Source: Aestuariivirga litoralis (GTDB lineage: Bacteria > Pseudomonadota > Alphaproteobacteria > Rhizobiales > Aestuariivirgaceae). Taken from it: a stretch of DNA of 64,000 nt. The position numbers and the translations under genes are program-made. The notes below the pieces were generated by a model. The model did not search any database. It saw nothing but the letters and a program-made list of their open reading frames with translations, and was not told the origin of the DNA. The DNA lies in assembly GCF_015714715.1 (NCBI RefSeq), contig NZ_WAHS01000001.1:372001-436000 (forward strand). Direction: 5' to 3'. Positions 23,898-35,788 of the stretch are shown here, in pieces. The stretch's first letter is position 1; each line of letters starts with the position of its first letter.

Positions 23898-25829
23898 ATG
23901 CGCTTCCCGCCTTCCTTCCTTGATGACATTCGCGCCCGGGTGACGATTTCTTCCGTCATCGGGCGCAAAGTCGCTTGGGACAGGCGCAAGAGCAATCCGG
24001 GCAAGGGCGACTTTTGGGCCTGTTGCCCGTTCCACGGCGAGAAAAGCCCAAGCTTCCATGCTGATGACCGCAAGGGGCGGTATTATTGCTTTGGCTGCAA
24101 GCAGAGCGGCGACATTTTCACTTACCTGGTGGAAAAGGAGGGCGTGCCTTTTCCGGAGGCGGTTTCACAGTTGGCGCAAGAAGCCGGGCTGCCAATGCCG
24201 GAATTTTCGGAAGCTGATGCAAAGCGTGAGCAACAACGCACAAGCCTTTATGAAATCATGGAAATATCGGCCAAGTTTTTCCAGGCCGAGTTGCAATCGG
24301 CGCGCGGGGCGAAGGCGCGCGGCTATCTTTCTGACCGTGGCTTGTCAGCCCAGATTCAGCAACAATTCGGGCTGGGTTATGCGCCTGATGACCGCAGCGC
24401 TTTACGCACCCATCTGGCCGAAAAGAATGTGACCGTTGAACAGATGGCGGAAGCCGGGCTGGTGATTGCGGGCGATGACATTCCGGTGGCCTATGACCGG
24501 TTCCGCGACCGGGTGATGTTCCCGATCCGCGATGCGCGCGGGCGCGTGATCGCATTCGGCGGGCGCGCGTTGCGGCCTGACGTTCCGGCCAAATATCTCA
24601 ATTCCCCCGAAACGCCGCTGTTTCACAAGGGCGACAATCTCTACAATTTCGACAAGGCGCGGGCAGTGGCCCACGAAAAGAGCGAAATCATCGTTGTTGA
24701 GGGCTATGTCGATGTGATCGCCATGAGTCGGGCGGGGCTGAGCCATGCTGTCGCACCCCTGGGCACTGCACTCACCGAAAACCAGCTCAATTTGCTGTGG
24801 AAAACTGTTTCCGAGCCGACTTTATGTTTTGACGGGGATGGTGCCGGCCTCAAGGCCGCCTACCGGGCGCTGGACCTCGCCTTGCCGCTGCTCAAAGCCG
24901 GTCATTCGCTCAAATTCGCCTTCCTGCCGGAGGGGCAGGACCCGGATGACCTGCTGAAGGCCGAGGGGCCGGAAAGCGTGCGTCAGGTGGTGGCTGCTTC
25001 CGAGCCTTTGGCGCAGGTTTTATGGCGCCGCGCCCTCAATGAAAATGACCGTGCGACGCCGGAAAGACGGGCTGCTTTCGAGCGCGATTTAAGAAGCATT
25101 ATCAATACTATACAAGACGATGTTGTGAAGAAACATTATCTTGCCGATGTGCAGACGCGGCTGGCGGAACTATTCGGCGGAGGCCCCGCCAATCAGCGCC
25201 GATCCGGTGGGGCTTTTACACCGCGCAATCCACGCCTCCGGTTCGGCCAAAAGCCCTGGGAACAGCAGCTTCCAGTCTCGCCGCAGCTCAAGGCGCTGGC
25301 ATCGAAGCCCTCGCAGACCGATGGGGCCGAGCGCCGGGCGAGACAGATCGTACTGACCTTCATCAACCACCCGGACCTGATGCACGAGTTTTGGGCCGAT
25401 TTTTCGGGCGTAGATTTGATTTCGCGGGAGCTTGACTCGCTCCGTACACAGATTCTAGATAGCGCATCTTCCGAAGAAAGCCTTGAAACCGCTTCTCTGC
25501 GGACCCATCTCTCGACCAGAGGTTTCGGCCCTCAACTGGCCCGCCTCGAAGCGCAAGCGAAAAGTTTGAATGAGTGGCACTTGAGTCCCGCGGCAGCTGC
25601 AGATGATGCCCGGACCGGCCTCCGCCAGATGATCGCATTGCATCACAAAGCCATAACACTCGATCGCGAGTTAAAGGCGGCGGAAGCTGCTTTTGCTGGC
25701 GATATGACAGAGGAAAACTTCAGCACCGTTCAGGCGCTGCGGGACCAGCTATCCTCCCTGGAGGGCCGGGAAGCCATGATCGATGGTTTCGGGGCAGCCT
25801 CAGGGCGGAAATCCGGCGAGGTGGTTTAG
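23898..25829 (+). CDS. dnaG: DNA primase
   Basis: A 643-residue primase that makes RNA primers at the replication fork. The N-terminal CHC2 zinc ribbon uses C43, H46, C64 and C67 (CPFH, CFGC). The Toprim core has VVEGYVDVIAM and FDGDGAGLKAAYRA, and the C-terminal helicase-binding region follows. ATG 23898 begins MRFPPSFLDDIRARV, the normal family start; the open frame to 23322 upstream is antisense to the cytochrome gene. It is followed after 110 bases by rpoD, the conserved macromolecular-synthesis pair without rpsU. Confidence 0.97.
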   Translation: MRFPPSFLDDIRARVTISSVIGRKVAWDRRKSNPGKGDFWACCPFHGEKSPSFHADDRKGRYYCFGCKQSGDIFTYLVEKEGVPFPEAVSQLAQEAGLPMPEFSEADAKREQQRTSLYEIMEISAKFFQAELQSARGAKARGYLSDRGLSAQIQQQFGLGYAPDDRSALRTHLAEKNVTVEQMAEAGLVIAGDDIPVAYDRFRDRVMFPIRDARGRVIAFGGRALRPDVPAKYLNSPETPLFHKGDNLYNFDKARAVAHEKSEIIVVEGYVDVIAMSRAGLSHAVAPLGTALTENQLNLLWKTVSEPTLCFDGDGAGLKAAYRALDLALPLLKAGHSLKFAFLPEGQDPDDLLKAEGPESVRQVVAASEPLAQVLWRRALNENDRATPERRAAFERDLRSIINTIQDDVVKKHYLADVQTRLAELFGGGPANQRRSGGAFTPRNPRLRFGQKPWEQQLPVSPQLKALASKPSQTDGAERRARQIVLTFINHPDLMHEFWADFSGVDLISRELDSLRTQILDSASSEESLETASLRTHLSTRGFGPQLARLEAQAKSLNEWHLSPAAAADDARTGLRQMIALHHKAITLDRELKAAEAAFAGDMTEENFSTVQALRDQLSSLEGREAMIDGFGAASGRKSGEVV

Positions 25830-25939
25830 GCGCCACGCCACGGCCATGGTTAAGCAGTGATTAAGAGCGACTGAATAGGTTCCGAGCGAATCAGTTTTTA
25901 GGGCGCGCTTTCATCTGCGTGCCTCGTGAAGGATACAAC

Positions 25940-28060
<2,121 letters not shown>

Positions 28061-28090
28061 TAGCCATCCGCTGCCGTCAGGCTTGCCGTG

Positions 28091-28119
28091 CGCCACAGAG
28101 GAAATTTTCCTCTGTGGCG
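28091..28119. terminator. Perfect palindrome, probable bidirectional terminator
   Basis: CGCCACAGAGGAAA and its exact complement TTTCCTCTGTGGCG flank one T, giving a 14-bp stem between the ends of rpoD and the convergent gene at 28134. The A/T stretch at the top of the stem replaces a classical T-run. Confidence 0.75.
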
Positions 28120-28133
28120 TTCGCGTCATTGCA

Positions 28134-28439
28134 TTATGGATTGACGCAAAACGGCTGTGTGACGGTGCATGAAGGTTGCCCTTCAATCTGATTGCCGTTG
28201 GCATCGACCGCGAGTGCGCCGCCGAGGCAGCTGGTTGCTGGTTCGCTCAACACAAGCTTGTTCTTGGATTTTCGCTTCAACTGTCTGACCTGGTCGTTGA
28301 TCCGCCTTTCAGCTTTTTGAACTGCTCTTTCGGTCGTCTTGGCGGACGCCTGCTGCTCGAGGACGCCGCAATAGGCAAAGACTTCAGTTGGCGAAAGAAC
28401 AAGCATTCCCAGAATTGCCGTCAACACATATCGTTTCAT
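28134..28439 (-). CDS. Secreted hypothetical protein
   Basis: About 101 residues with a signal peptide (YVLTAILGMLVLSPTEVFA). The mature part is helical and basic in the middle (RAVQKAERRINDQVRQLKRKSKNK) and has two Cys pairs spread along it (CGVL, CLGG, CTVTQPFC), suggesting a small disulfide-linked periplasmic protein. ATG 28439 has AGGGAG eight bases upstream. No family is recognised. Confidence 0.6.
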   Translation of the reverse strand: MKRYVLTAILGMLVLSPTEVFAYCGVLEQQASAKTTERAVQKAERRINDQVRQLKRKSKNKLVLSEPATSCLGGALAVDANGNQIEGQPSCTVTQPFCVNP

Positions 28440-28583
28440 TCGCAATCTCCCTTAGATGCGCTTGTCCATCTAACCTCAAAAGCTAAAAGGATGCGAGTCG
28501 CCAAAATTGGTTTGCTCTGTTCTGGCCTTTGAGTTCGGCATTTTCTTTTGCGTGCCGGCTAGAATCGGGTGCAGATTGCTCCC

Positions 28584-29003
28584 ATGCATCAATATCAGCG
28601 CCAGATAGAGATTGCGACGCGGCGGCAGGGGCTGTTTGAATTCACCCGTGAGGTGATCGACATTGTGCGCGATGCGCGGGTGAGTGAGGGCGTGGTGACG
28701 GTGTTTTGCCAGCACACATCGTGTTCGCTGCTGATCAACGAGAATGCCGATCCCGAGGTGCGGGTTGATCTTGAGGCTTTCCTCAAGCGGCTGGTGCCGG
28801 ACGGTGATCCGGCCTTCATCCACACGCTGGAAGGGCCGGATGACATGCCCGCCCATATCAAGACGGCGCTGACGGCGACTTCACTTTCCATTCCTATTGC
28901 CGGTGGGCACATGGCGCTGGGCACCTGGCAGGGGATCTATCTGTTTGAGCATCGCGTAGCACCGCACCGGCGGGATATTATCGTGCATGTCATCGGCTCT
29001 TGA
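28584..29003 (+). CDS. YjbQ family (UPF0047) protein
   Basis: A 139-residue cytoplasmic protein of the YjbQ/UPF0047 family, annotated elsewhere as secondary thiamine-phosphate synthase enzyme from weak activity in E. coli. Marks are FCQHTSCSLLINENADPEV, AHIKTALTATSLSIPIAGG, LGTWQGIYLFEHR and the final RDIIVHVIG. Conserved His and Glu residues form a likely metal site. The biological role is uncertain. ATG 28584 is favoured over GTG 28569. Confidence 0.85.
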   Translation: MHQYQRQIEIATRRQGLFEFTREVIDIVRDARVSEGVVTVFCQHTSCSLLINENADPEVRVDLEAFLKRLVPDGDPAFIHTLEGPDDMPAHIKTALTATSLSIPIAGGHMALGTWQGIYLFEHRVAPHRRDIIVHVIGS

Positions 29004-29060
29004 AACTGTAACAAATGTTGTTATATTTAGTCCCAGAAGCTGATTTTTGAGGATTTCATC

Positions 29061-29858
29061 ATGTCGAACCGTCTCCCCACCTATTTCATCTCGCATGGCG
29101 GCGGCCCTTGGCCCTGGCTACCCGATATGCGCAAGGCCATGGCTTCGCTGGAGACTTCGCTGGCGCATATGCCGGCTGAGATTGGCGTGAAACCCAAGGC
29201 CATCCTGATGGTGTCGGGGCATTGGGAAGGGCCGGATTTTGCGGTCATGTCCTCCGCCCAACCGCCGATGGTTTATGATTATGGTGGCTTTCCGGCCTTC
29301 ACCTATCAGATCAAATATTCCGCACCCGGCGCGCCGGAAGTGGCGAAGCGCGTGGAAGAACTTTTGAAGAAGGCTGGCCTGCCCACGCATCTCGATTCCG
29401 TGCGCGGCTTTGACCATGGCGTATTTGCGCCAATGCAAGTTATGTATCCGGATGCCGACGTGCCTTTGCTGCAGGTGGCGATCAATGAGAATTATGATCC
29501 GGCGGCGCATTTCGCTTTGGGGCGCGCGCTGGCGCCGCTGCGGGACGAGGGCGTGCTGATCGTGGGCAGCGGCTTGTCGTATCACAATCTGCGCCTGTTT
29601 GGAGAGCCGGGGCGCGTGCCTTCGGCGGAATTCGACAAGTGGCTGAATGATGCGGTGATGGCTGATCCCAAAACTCGCGAGGCCGAGCTGCTGAAGTGGG
29701 AGGCCGCTCCTTACGCGCGCGTCTGCCATCCGCAGGAAGATCACCTGGTGCCGCTGTTTGCGGCGGTGGGTGCGGCCGAGAACGAGAAGGCCACGCGCGT
29801 TTATCATGACACCAAAGTGTTCGGCGCGGTGACCGCTTCGAGCTACCGGTTTGGTTGA
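29061..29858 (+). CDS. LigB-type extradiol dioxygenase (DODA/YgiD family)
   Basis: A 265-residue non-haem iron(II) or zinc enzyme of the class III extradiol dioxygenase family, related to DOPA 4,5-dioxygenase YgiD. Metal ligands are expected in FISHGGGPWP and VSGHWEG, with further His in FDHGVFAPMQVMYP and GLSYHNL. It would cleave a catechol-type ring; the substrate is not defined by context. It ends 67 bases before the hydantoinase gene, with a strong hairpin between them. Confidence 0.85.
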   Translation: MSNRLPTYFISHGGGPWPWLPDMRKAMASLETSLAHMPAEIGVKPKAILMVSGHWEGPDFAVMSSAQPPMVYDYGGFPAFTYQIKYSAPGAPEVAKRVEELLKKAGLPTHLDSVRGFDHGVFAPMQVMYPDADVPLLQVAINENYDPAAHFALGRALAPLRDEGVLIVGSGLSYHNLRLFGEPGRVPSAEFDKWLNDAVMADPKTREAELLKWEAAPYARVCHPQEDHLVPLFAAVGAAENEKATRVYHDTKVFGAVTASSYRFG

Positions 29859-29892
29859 ACGCAATTCAACCACACGTGCATTCTTGCTCCAT

Positions 29893-29916
29893 TGACGGGT
29901 TCTGTGGAACCCGTCA
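29893..29916 (+). terminator. Strong stem-loop after the dioxygenase gene
   Basis: TGACGGGTTC and GAACCCGTCA form a perfect 10-bp stem with loop TGTG, ending ten bases before the hyuA ATG. No T-run follows, so it may be a terminator, an mRNA-stability element or affect translation of the next gene. Confidence 0.55.
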
Positions 29917-29925
29917 GATGAGGCC

Positions 29926-31908
29926 ATGAGCTCACCTTCCTACATTATCGGCATTGATACCGGCGGCACCTATACGGATGCCGTGGTGATCGACAGTGCC
30001 AAGCACCTCATTCTGGCATCGGCCAAGGCGCTCACCACCAAGGGCGACCTTTCGGTCGGCGTGATCGAGGCGATGGCGGCGGCGATGGCGCAAGTCGCAG
30101 GCTTCTCGGCCGCGATGGTGAAGATGGTTTCGGTTTCCACCACGCTGGCCACCAATGCGGTGGTCGAAGGCCATGGCGGGGCCGTGGGCCTGGTGCTGGT
30201 GGGCTTTGACGCACGCATGGAAGAGCGCAGCGGATTGGCCAAGGCTTTTCCGGGCATGCCGATTTTGCGGATGGCGGGCGGGCATGACCATACGGGTGCC
30301 CAAGTGGCCAAGCTTGATCTCGATGCGTTGCGCGCCTGGCTGGCGGGGCCGGCGCAGGAGGTTTCGGCCTTTGCGGTGGCAGCATCCTTCGCAGTGCGCA
30401 ATCCGGCGCATGAACTGGCGATTGCCGAAGTGATCACCCAGACCACAGACAAGCCCGTGACCATGTCGCATGATCTGGCCAGTGCGCTCGATGCGCCGCG
30501 CCGGGCGCAGACGGCGGTGCTGAATGCGCGGCTGGTTTCACGCATCACTGATCTGGTGAGTGCGGTTGAAAAGGCGATGCAGGAACATGGTTTTTCCTGC
30601 CCGCTGATGCTGGTGAAGGGCGATGGCTCGCTGGCGCTGGCGGAAGCGATTGCCAAGCGGCCGATTGAGACGGTGTTGTCCGGGCCTGCCGCTTCGCTCA
30701 TTGGCGCGCAATGGCTTTCGGGCCGCGATGATTTCATCATGTCGGATATGGGCGGCACCACGACCGACGTGGGCTTGCTGATTGATGGCGCGCCCTTGGT
30801 GGCCGAGCAGGGCTCGGAAGTGGGCGGCTGGCGCACCATGGTGAAGGCCATCGATGTGAAGACGATTGCGCTGGGTGGCGACAGTGAAGTGAAGCTGGAA
30901 CCGGATGGCGCGATTGGCCTGGGGCCGGAACGTGCCGTGCCGATTTCGCTGCTGGCGGCGCGCGTACCGGCACTGGTGGAAATGCTGGAAGCTGATCTCT
31001 CCGAAAATACCGGCGGCTCCATGCTGGGCAAATTCCTGGTGCTGCCCTTTGGCGCTGAACTGGGGCGCGAGGTGACATCACTCACCGAAGTGGAGCGCAG
31101 CGTCTTCAAGCAAGTGACGCATCATCCCTTACCTTACAGAAAAGTGGCGATGGGCTCTGCAGCGATGCGTGCCGTGTCCAGCCTGCGGCGGCGCGGGCTC
31201 ATTCAATATTGCTCCTTCACGCCATCTGATGCGGCGCATGTGTTGAACCTTCAGGACAACTGGTCTCGCGATGCCGCAGTGCTGGCGGCCAGGCTGCTGG
31301 TGCGCTTCCGTGACATGAAGCTGGGTGATGATGCCTTGATTGCTGCCTTGTCGCGCGCGGTGTGGGAGAAGGCTGTTGATAAATCCATCCGCGTGGTGCT
31401 GGATCTGGCCTTCGGCCTGCCGCAGCACAATGCGCTGGTGGACGTCGTGGCGCGCGGTGCCGGTAAGCTGGGGCATGTGAATGTTTCGCTGACGCCGAAG
31501 GTACCGGTGGTCGCGGTGGGCGGCCCGGTCAAAATCTATTATCCGGAATTGGGCAAGCGTTTGGGCTGCGAGGTGATCTTCACGCCGCATTGCGACGTGG
31601 CCAATGCCATCGGGGCTGCTGCAGGTCTCGTTGCGTGCCACGCGGTGGCACAGGTGGAAGGCGATGGCAGCGGCGTGTTCCGGGTCACGGGGCAGGGCCC
31701 GGTGATCACGCTGGCTTCAGGTGCGGCGGCTTTGGCCAAGGCGTCGGAACTGGCGGAGGCAGCGGCTCTGGCGCTGGCCAAGGCGCAGGGCACTGCGAAA
31801 GCGCGCGTCAAGCTTAGCGTCAAGAAGCATTACATGCCGGAGGCGCGTGATGATGACGGGCTGCTCACGGCGCATGTGACGGCTGAGGCGCGCGGGCTGC
31901 CGGCCTGA
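29926..31908 (+). CDS. Hydantoinase/oxoprolinase family protein (HyuA-type)
   Basis: A 660-residue ASKHA-fold ATPase of the HyuA/5-oxoprolinase alpha family. ATP-binding motifs are IGIDTGGTYTDAV at the N-terminus and SDMGGTTTDVGLL in the middle. Such subunits open hydantoins, 5-oxoproline or related lactams with ATP, usually with a HyuB partner; no hyuB is adjacent, which leaves the substrate open. The C-terminal part is Ala-rich (EAAALALAKAQG). Confidence 0.88.
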   Translation: MSSPSYIIGIDTGGTYTDAVVIDSAKHLILASAKALTTKGDLSVGVIEAMAAAMAQVAGFSAAMVKMVSVSTTLATNAVVEGHGGAVGLVLVGFDARMEERSGLAKAFPGMPILRMAGGHDHTGAQVAKLDLDALRAWLAGPAQEVSAFAVAASFAVRNPAHELAIAEVITQTTDKPVTMSHDLASALDAPRRAQTAVLNARLVSRITDLVSAVEKAMQEHGFSCPLMLVKGDGSLALAEAIAKRPIETVLSGPAASLIGAQWLSGRDDFIMSDMGGTTTDVGLLIDGAPLVAEQGSEVGGWRTMVKAIDVKTIALGGDSEVKLEPDGAIGLGPERAVPISLLAARVPALVEMLEADLSENTGGSMLGKFLVLPFGAELGREVTSLTEVERSVFKQVTHHPLPYRKVAMGSAAMRAVSSLRRRGLIQYCSFTPSDAAHVLNLQDNWSRDAAVLAARLLVRFRDMKLGDDALIAALSRAVWEKAVDKSIRVVLDLAFGLPQHNALVDVVARGAGKLGHVNVSLTPKVPVVAVGGPVKIYYPELGKRLGCEVIFTPHCDVANAIGAAAGLVACHAVAQVEGDGSGVFRVTGQGPVITLASGAAALAKASELAEAAALALAKAQGTAKARVKLSVKKHYMPEARDDDGLLTAHVTAEARGLPA

Positions 31909-31966
31909 AAATTTCCTTGCCGCACAAAATTCCCGGACTTAACACTAGTGAAAAATCCTGGGGAGG

Positions 31967-32341
31967 ATGGCCGTGGCAGAGATCAACATGCAGATGTTCG
32001 CCCGCAGCGTGGGCAGCAACATGACAATTCCGGCCGGCAACGTGATCTTCAAGGAAGGCGATCCGGGCGATGTATTTTACATCGTGCAAAGCGGCAGCGT
32101 GGAGATGAGCACGCGGGGCAAGGTGACCGCTGTGGTGGGCGCTAACAAGGCGATTGGGGTTCTGTCGGTTGTGGACAAAGGCCCGCGCAATGCCACCGCC
32201 AAGGCACTCGAGCAGACCGAAATCTCAGTGATCGATGAACGCAAATTCCGCTACATGCTTGATGAGGTGCCAAATTTCTCGCGCTATGTGCTGGAAGAAA
32301 TGGCCCGCGTGGTGCGCGGCGTTTCGAAAGCGCTGCCTTAG
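31967..32341 (+). CDS. Stand-alone cyclic nucleotide-binding domain protein
   Basis: About 124 residues forming one Crp-type cNMP-binding beta-roll (AGNVIFKEGDPGDVFYIVQSG, GPRNATAKALEQTEISVIDE) and a final helix. No HTH or enzymatic domain is attached. The usual phosphate-binding cassette Arg is not obvious: the GPRNATA stretch is the nearest match. The GTG at 31973 has GGAGG at ideal spacing and may be the true start; ATG 31967 abuts the ribosome-binding site. It precedes a hybrid histidine kinase by 100 bases. Confidence 0.8.
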   Translation: MAVAEINMQMFARSVGSNMTIPAGNVIFKEGDPGDVFYIVQSGSVEMSTRGKVTAVVGANKAIGVLSVVDKGPRNATAKALEQTEISVIDERKFRYMLDEVPNFSRYVLEEMARVVRGVSKALP

Positions 32342-32441
32342 GCTCTGGCGTTTAGAAAGTGTTAAAGGCGGCATTTCCCTAACGCGGTATTAACCTCAAT
32401 AAACCTAAAATCTTCCCGATTGTGATAAGGGAAGATGAACC

Positions 32442-34478
32442 ATGGCATTGCCTTTGAATTTGGGTGCAACACATGTGGCTGGCCGCGTGGAACTCCCATT
32501 CACGCCGCAACCTGGCATGCCGTTTTTCCCTGACCAGAATGGTGGCGTTTATGAAACGCTGTTGAACACGCTGCCTTCCATGCTGCATTGCATGGATGGG
32601 GCAGGGCGAATGATTTCCGGCAATGCGGCCTGGCTGGAGACGCTTGGCTACACAGCTGATGAAGTGCATGGCCGTTCGTTCAGTGAATTCCTTGCCACGC
32701 AATCGCGCAGTGTTTTGATCACCGATATTTATCCGAAATATCTGATGTCTGGTTCCGTCCGCAAAACGCCCGTCACCATGCGCCGCAAGGACGGCGCCAT
32801 TGTGCCGATGTTGTTGTCGATGACCGCTTATCGTGGTGATCGTGGCCGCATTGACCGCTCGGTCTGCCTGTTGGAGGAATTGCCGGAAGGCCAGCCCACC
32901 CGCAGCGCCGCGCATGCCGAAGGCGCGCAGCACCAGCTGGCGTTTGAGCATGCCTCGCTGGGCATCGCCGTTGTATCTCCCGAAGGCAATGTTGAGAGTG
33001 CCAACCCTGCATTTCTGCGGCTGCTCGAAGTGCCGCCAGCGCAGAGCGTGAAGGGCAGCTTTGACGCTTTGCTCAATGACAAGGAACGCGCCAGCTTCCA
33101 TGAATCGATGCGCCGCCTGCTGGATGGCGAAATCAATCTTCTGCAGCGCAATCTCAATTTCATCACGCCGCGTGGGCGCAGCTTCCTTGCATCTTGCCGC
33201 TTGGTGCTGGTGCGCAACCAGGCGGGCTGGCCGAAAAGCCTGATCGTGGAAGTGACCGAGACGCAGGAAAAGCGCGAGACTGAACGCCGCTTGCAGCGCG
33301 CGCAGAAGATGGAAGCCATTGGCCAGCTCACGGGCGGCCTGGCGCATGATTTCAACAATCTGCTCACCATCATGACCGGCAATCTGCAATTGATTGAAAG
33401 CAAGAGCGGGCTCGATGAAGTGTCGGCGCGCCGTCTGCAGGAATCGCTGGAAGCCGCTAGGCGCGGCTCGGAACTCAGCAAGCAATTGCTGGCCGTGGCC
33501 CGCAAGCAGGAATTGGCGCCGAAGGATGTGGAAATCAACGCGCTGGTCAAGGGCATGGCGCCGCTGCTGGCGCGCAGCCTGGGTGAACAGATCGAACTCA
33601 AGGTCACCACCATGACGGGCGAGCCCACCGCTTTGATCGACGCATCGCTACTCGAAAATGCCATCCTCAACCTGACGATCAATGCGCGCGACGCGATGCC
33701 TCAGGGTGGGCAGATCGTGATTGAAACGGTGGCCGTTGAACTCGATCATTACTACGCGCGCAGCCATGCCGAAGTGACGCCGGGCCCTTATGTGATGGTG
33801 GCGGTAAGCGACAGCGGCACAGGCATGCCGCCCGAGATTCTGGAAAAAGTGTTCCAGCCGTTCTTCACCACCAAGCCGGAGGGCGAGGGCACGGGGCTGG
33901 GGCTTTCAATGGTCTACGGTTTCATCAAGCAGTCCGGCGGTCACATCAATATCTATTCGGAAGTGGGGCATGGCACCTCGGTGAAGATGTATCTGCCGCG
34001 CAAGGTTGCGGCACCGCTGCGCGAAGAGCCGCGCGTGGCCAAGCCATCCAATATTGTTTCGCTGGAGGGCGATGCGCTGCCCGCGACCGGGCGGCCCAAG
34101 AAAATTCTGGTGGTGGAAGATCAGGAAGCCGTGCGCGCCGTGGCTTCAAGCTTCCTCGAAGATTTCGGCTACGAGATCGTGGAGGCCGGAGACGGCTTGC
34201 AGGCGCTGGCGAAATTGCAGGAAGACCCGGGCATCGACTTGATGTTCACCGACGTGGTGATGCCGGGTGGCTTGAACGGGTTTGACCTTGCGCAAGCGGC
34301 ACGCACGCTGCGTCCGGAACTGAAGATCGTGCACACCACCGGTTACCCGAAGGGGGCCGTAGTGCACCAGGACGAGCCGCGCCTGAAGAACGGCTTCATC
34401 ATCATGAAGCCCTACCGCCGTGACGACCTGAAGGCGATGATTGAGCGTGCTCTGGAAAAGGAAGTCGAAGCAGGCTAA
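32442..34478 (+). CDS. PAS-PAS hybrid histidine kinase with receiver domain
   Basis: A 678-residue soluble sensor kinase. Two PAS domains (about 35-150 and 165-280) are followed by HisKA with phospho-acceptor His302 in [12 protein letters not shown], HATPase_c ([35 protein letters not shown]) and a C-terminal receiver with Asp604 in [11 protein letters not shown]. No membrane helix is present, so it senses a cytoplasmic cue. The HDFNN form of the H-box is typical of the alphaproteobacterial hybrid-kinase group. The partner regulator is not adjacent; terC follows 26 bases on. Confidence 0.92.
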   Translation: MALPLNLGATHVAGRVELPFTPQPGMPFFPDQNGGVYETLLNTLPSMLHCMDGAGRMISGNAAWLETLGYTADEVHGRSFSEFLATQSRSVLITDIYPKYLMSGSVRKTPVTMRRKDGAIVPMLLSMTAYRGDRGRIDRSVCLLEELPEGQPTRSAAHAEGAQHQLAFEHASLGIAVVSPEGNVESANPAFLRLLEVPPAQSVKGSFDALLNDKERASFHESMRRLLDGEINLLQRNLNFITPRGRSFLASCRLVLVRNQAGWPKSLIVEVTETQEKRETERRLQRAQKMEAIGQLTGGLAHDFNNLLTIMTGNLQLIESKSGLDEVSARRLQESLEAARRGSELSKQLLAVARKQELAPKDVEINALVKGMAPLLARSLGEQIELKVTTMTGEPTALIDASLLENAILNLTINARDAMPQGGQIVIETVAVELDHYYARSHAEVTPGPYVMVAVSDSGTGMPPEILEKVFQPFFTTKPEGEGTGLGLSMVYGFIKQSGGHINIYSEVGHGTSVKMYLPRKVAAPLREEPRVAKPSNIVSLEGDALPATGRPKKILVVEDQEAVRAVASSFLEDFGYEIVEAGDGLQALAKLQEDPGIDLMFTDVVMPGGLNGFDLAQAARTLRPELKIVHTTGYPKGAVVHQDEPRLKNGFIIMKPYRRDDLKAMIERALEKEVEAG

Positions 34479-34504
34479 AGCAGCGCATCTCACAGGGGCT
34501 CTGG

Positions 34505-35296
34505 ATGGCTGACTTTTTCACGGCGCAAAATCTTGTCACGCTGGTCATATTGACTGCGCTGGAAACCGTATTGGGTTTCGACAACCTGCTTTACATCTCG
34601 ATTGAATCGAAGCGGGTGGACCCGGCGCACCAGGCCTATGTGCGCAAGCTGGGCACGTTCATCGCCATCGGATTGCGCCTGGTGTTGCTGTTTGTGGTGC
34701 TGCAATTGATCGCGGCCTTCCAGAACCCGTGGTTCAGCTTCGACATCGGCTATGCATCGGGCAAATTCAATGGGCACAGCATCATTGTTCTGTTCGGCGG
34801 CCTGTTCCTGATCCGCACGGCGCTGAAGGAAATCCACCACATGCTGCGGGTGGATGATCTGGATCATGGCCCAGACGGCGGGCCTGCGCATCGCAGCGTG
34901 GCCAACGCGCTGTTCTGGATCGGCATCATGAATATCGTCTTCTCGTTTGATACTGTGCTTTCCGCAGTGGCGCTGACCGACCATTTCGTCGTGATGGCGC
35001 TAGCAATTGTTCTGTCAGGCATCTTGATGGTGTGGCTGGCCGATCACGTGGCGCGCTTCCTTGAGAAGAACCGCCTGTACGAAGTGTTGGGTCTGTTCGT
35101 GCTGCTGCTGGTCGGCGCCATGCTGACTGCGGAAGGCGGGCACATTGCCGAGCTGCATTTCTTCGGCCTGGAAGTGCAGGAGCTTTCCAAGACCACGTTC
35201 TACTTCATCCTCGCCGCACTGGTGATTGTGGATGTGCTGCAGGGCCAGTATCAGAAGAAGCTGGACAAGGAAAAGCAGAAGGCGCGGCTACACTAG
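34505..35296 (+). CDS. TerC family membrane protein
   Basis: A 263-residue integral membrane protein with about seven helices. TerC family marks are LETVLGFDNLLYISI in helix 1 and FSFDTVLSAVAL in the middle, each with the membrane-buried Asp thought to handle metal ions (TerC/Alx are implicated in Mn(II) export and metal loading). A basic tail QKKLDKEKQKARLH ends the protein. No tellurite-resistance cluster is nearby, so manganese or general metal homeostasis is more likely. Confidence 0.9.
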   Translation: MADFFTAQNLVTLVILTALETVLGFDNLLYISIESKRVDPAHQAYVRKLGTFIAIGLRLVLLFVVLQLIAAFQNPWFSFDIGYASGKFNGHSIIVLFGGLFLIRTALKEIHHMLRVDDLDHGPDGGPAHRSVANALFWIGIMNIVFSFDTVLSAVALTDHFVVMALAIVLSGILMVWLADHVARFLEKNRLYEVLGLFVLLLVGAMLTAEGGHIAELHFFGLEVQELSKTTFYFILAALVIVDVLQGQYQKKLDKEKQKARLH

Positions 35297-35298
35297 CT

Positions 35299-35685
35299 TT
35301 ACTCCGGCTTGTGGCAGACGGCCTCAATATTGTGGCCGTCGGGATCCAGCACAAAGGCGCCGTAGTAATTTTCGTGGTAATGCGGGCGCAGGCCCGGCGC
35401 GCCATTATCCTTGCCGCCGGCGGCGATGGCCGCCTTGTAGAATTCATCCACGATGGCTCGGCTATCGGCGGTGAAGGCCACGTGGCCGGTGCCGCCCTTC
35501 TTGCTGCTCTCGCCGATCCAGAATTGCGGACGCTCCTTTCCAAAGCCCGCTGCGGCATGGCCGTCGCCGGTGATTTCGGGGGCCAAGTCCATCTGCATGG
35601 TGATCCCCAAAGGTGCGAGCGCCTTGCCGTAAAACGCCTTTGCGGCGGTGAAATCAGTCACGGGAATTCCGATATGGTCCAGCAT
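35299..35685 (-). CDS. VOC family (glyoxalase-like) protein
   Basis: A 128-residue vicinal-oxygen-chelate protein with the beta-alpha-beta-beta-beta repeats (MLDHIGIPVTDFTAAKAFYGKAL, GTGHVAFTADSRAIVDEFYKAA, GAFVLDPDGHNIEAVCH). His4, the central HVAF His and the final Glu can bind a metal. The substrate is unknown. It lies tail-to-tail with terC. Confidence 0.88.
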   Translation of the reverse strand: MLDHIGIPVTDFTAAKAFYGKALAPLGITMQMDLAPEITGDGHAAAGFGKERPQFWIGESSKKGGTGHVAFTADSRAIVDEFYKAAIAAGGKDNGAPGLRPHYHENYYGAFVLDPDGHNIEAVCHKPE

Positions 35686-35723
35686 GCGAATATCCTTTCC
35701 TGCGTGGCGTTTTTAGATGTTCT

Positions 35724-35741
35724 TGGCAGTTTACACTGCCA
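35724..35741. promoter_or_regulatory. Inverted repeat between VOC and ettA genes
   Basis: TGGCAGT-TTAC-ACTGCCA, a 7-bp inverted repeat in the shared upstream region of two divergent genes. It has the size of a dimeric-regulator operator; no known regulator motif is recognised. Confidence 0.35.
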
Positions 35742-35788
35742 CAGTGACACTTTAAACCGCCGCCAAACCCAATTTTGACAGGAATATC

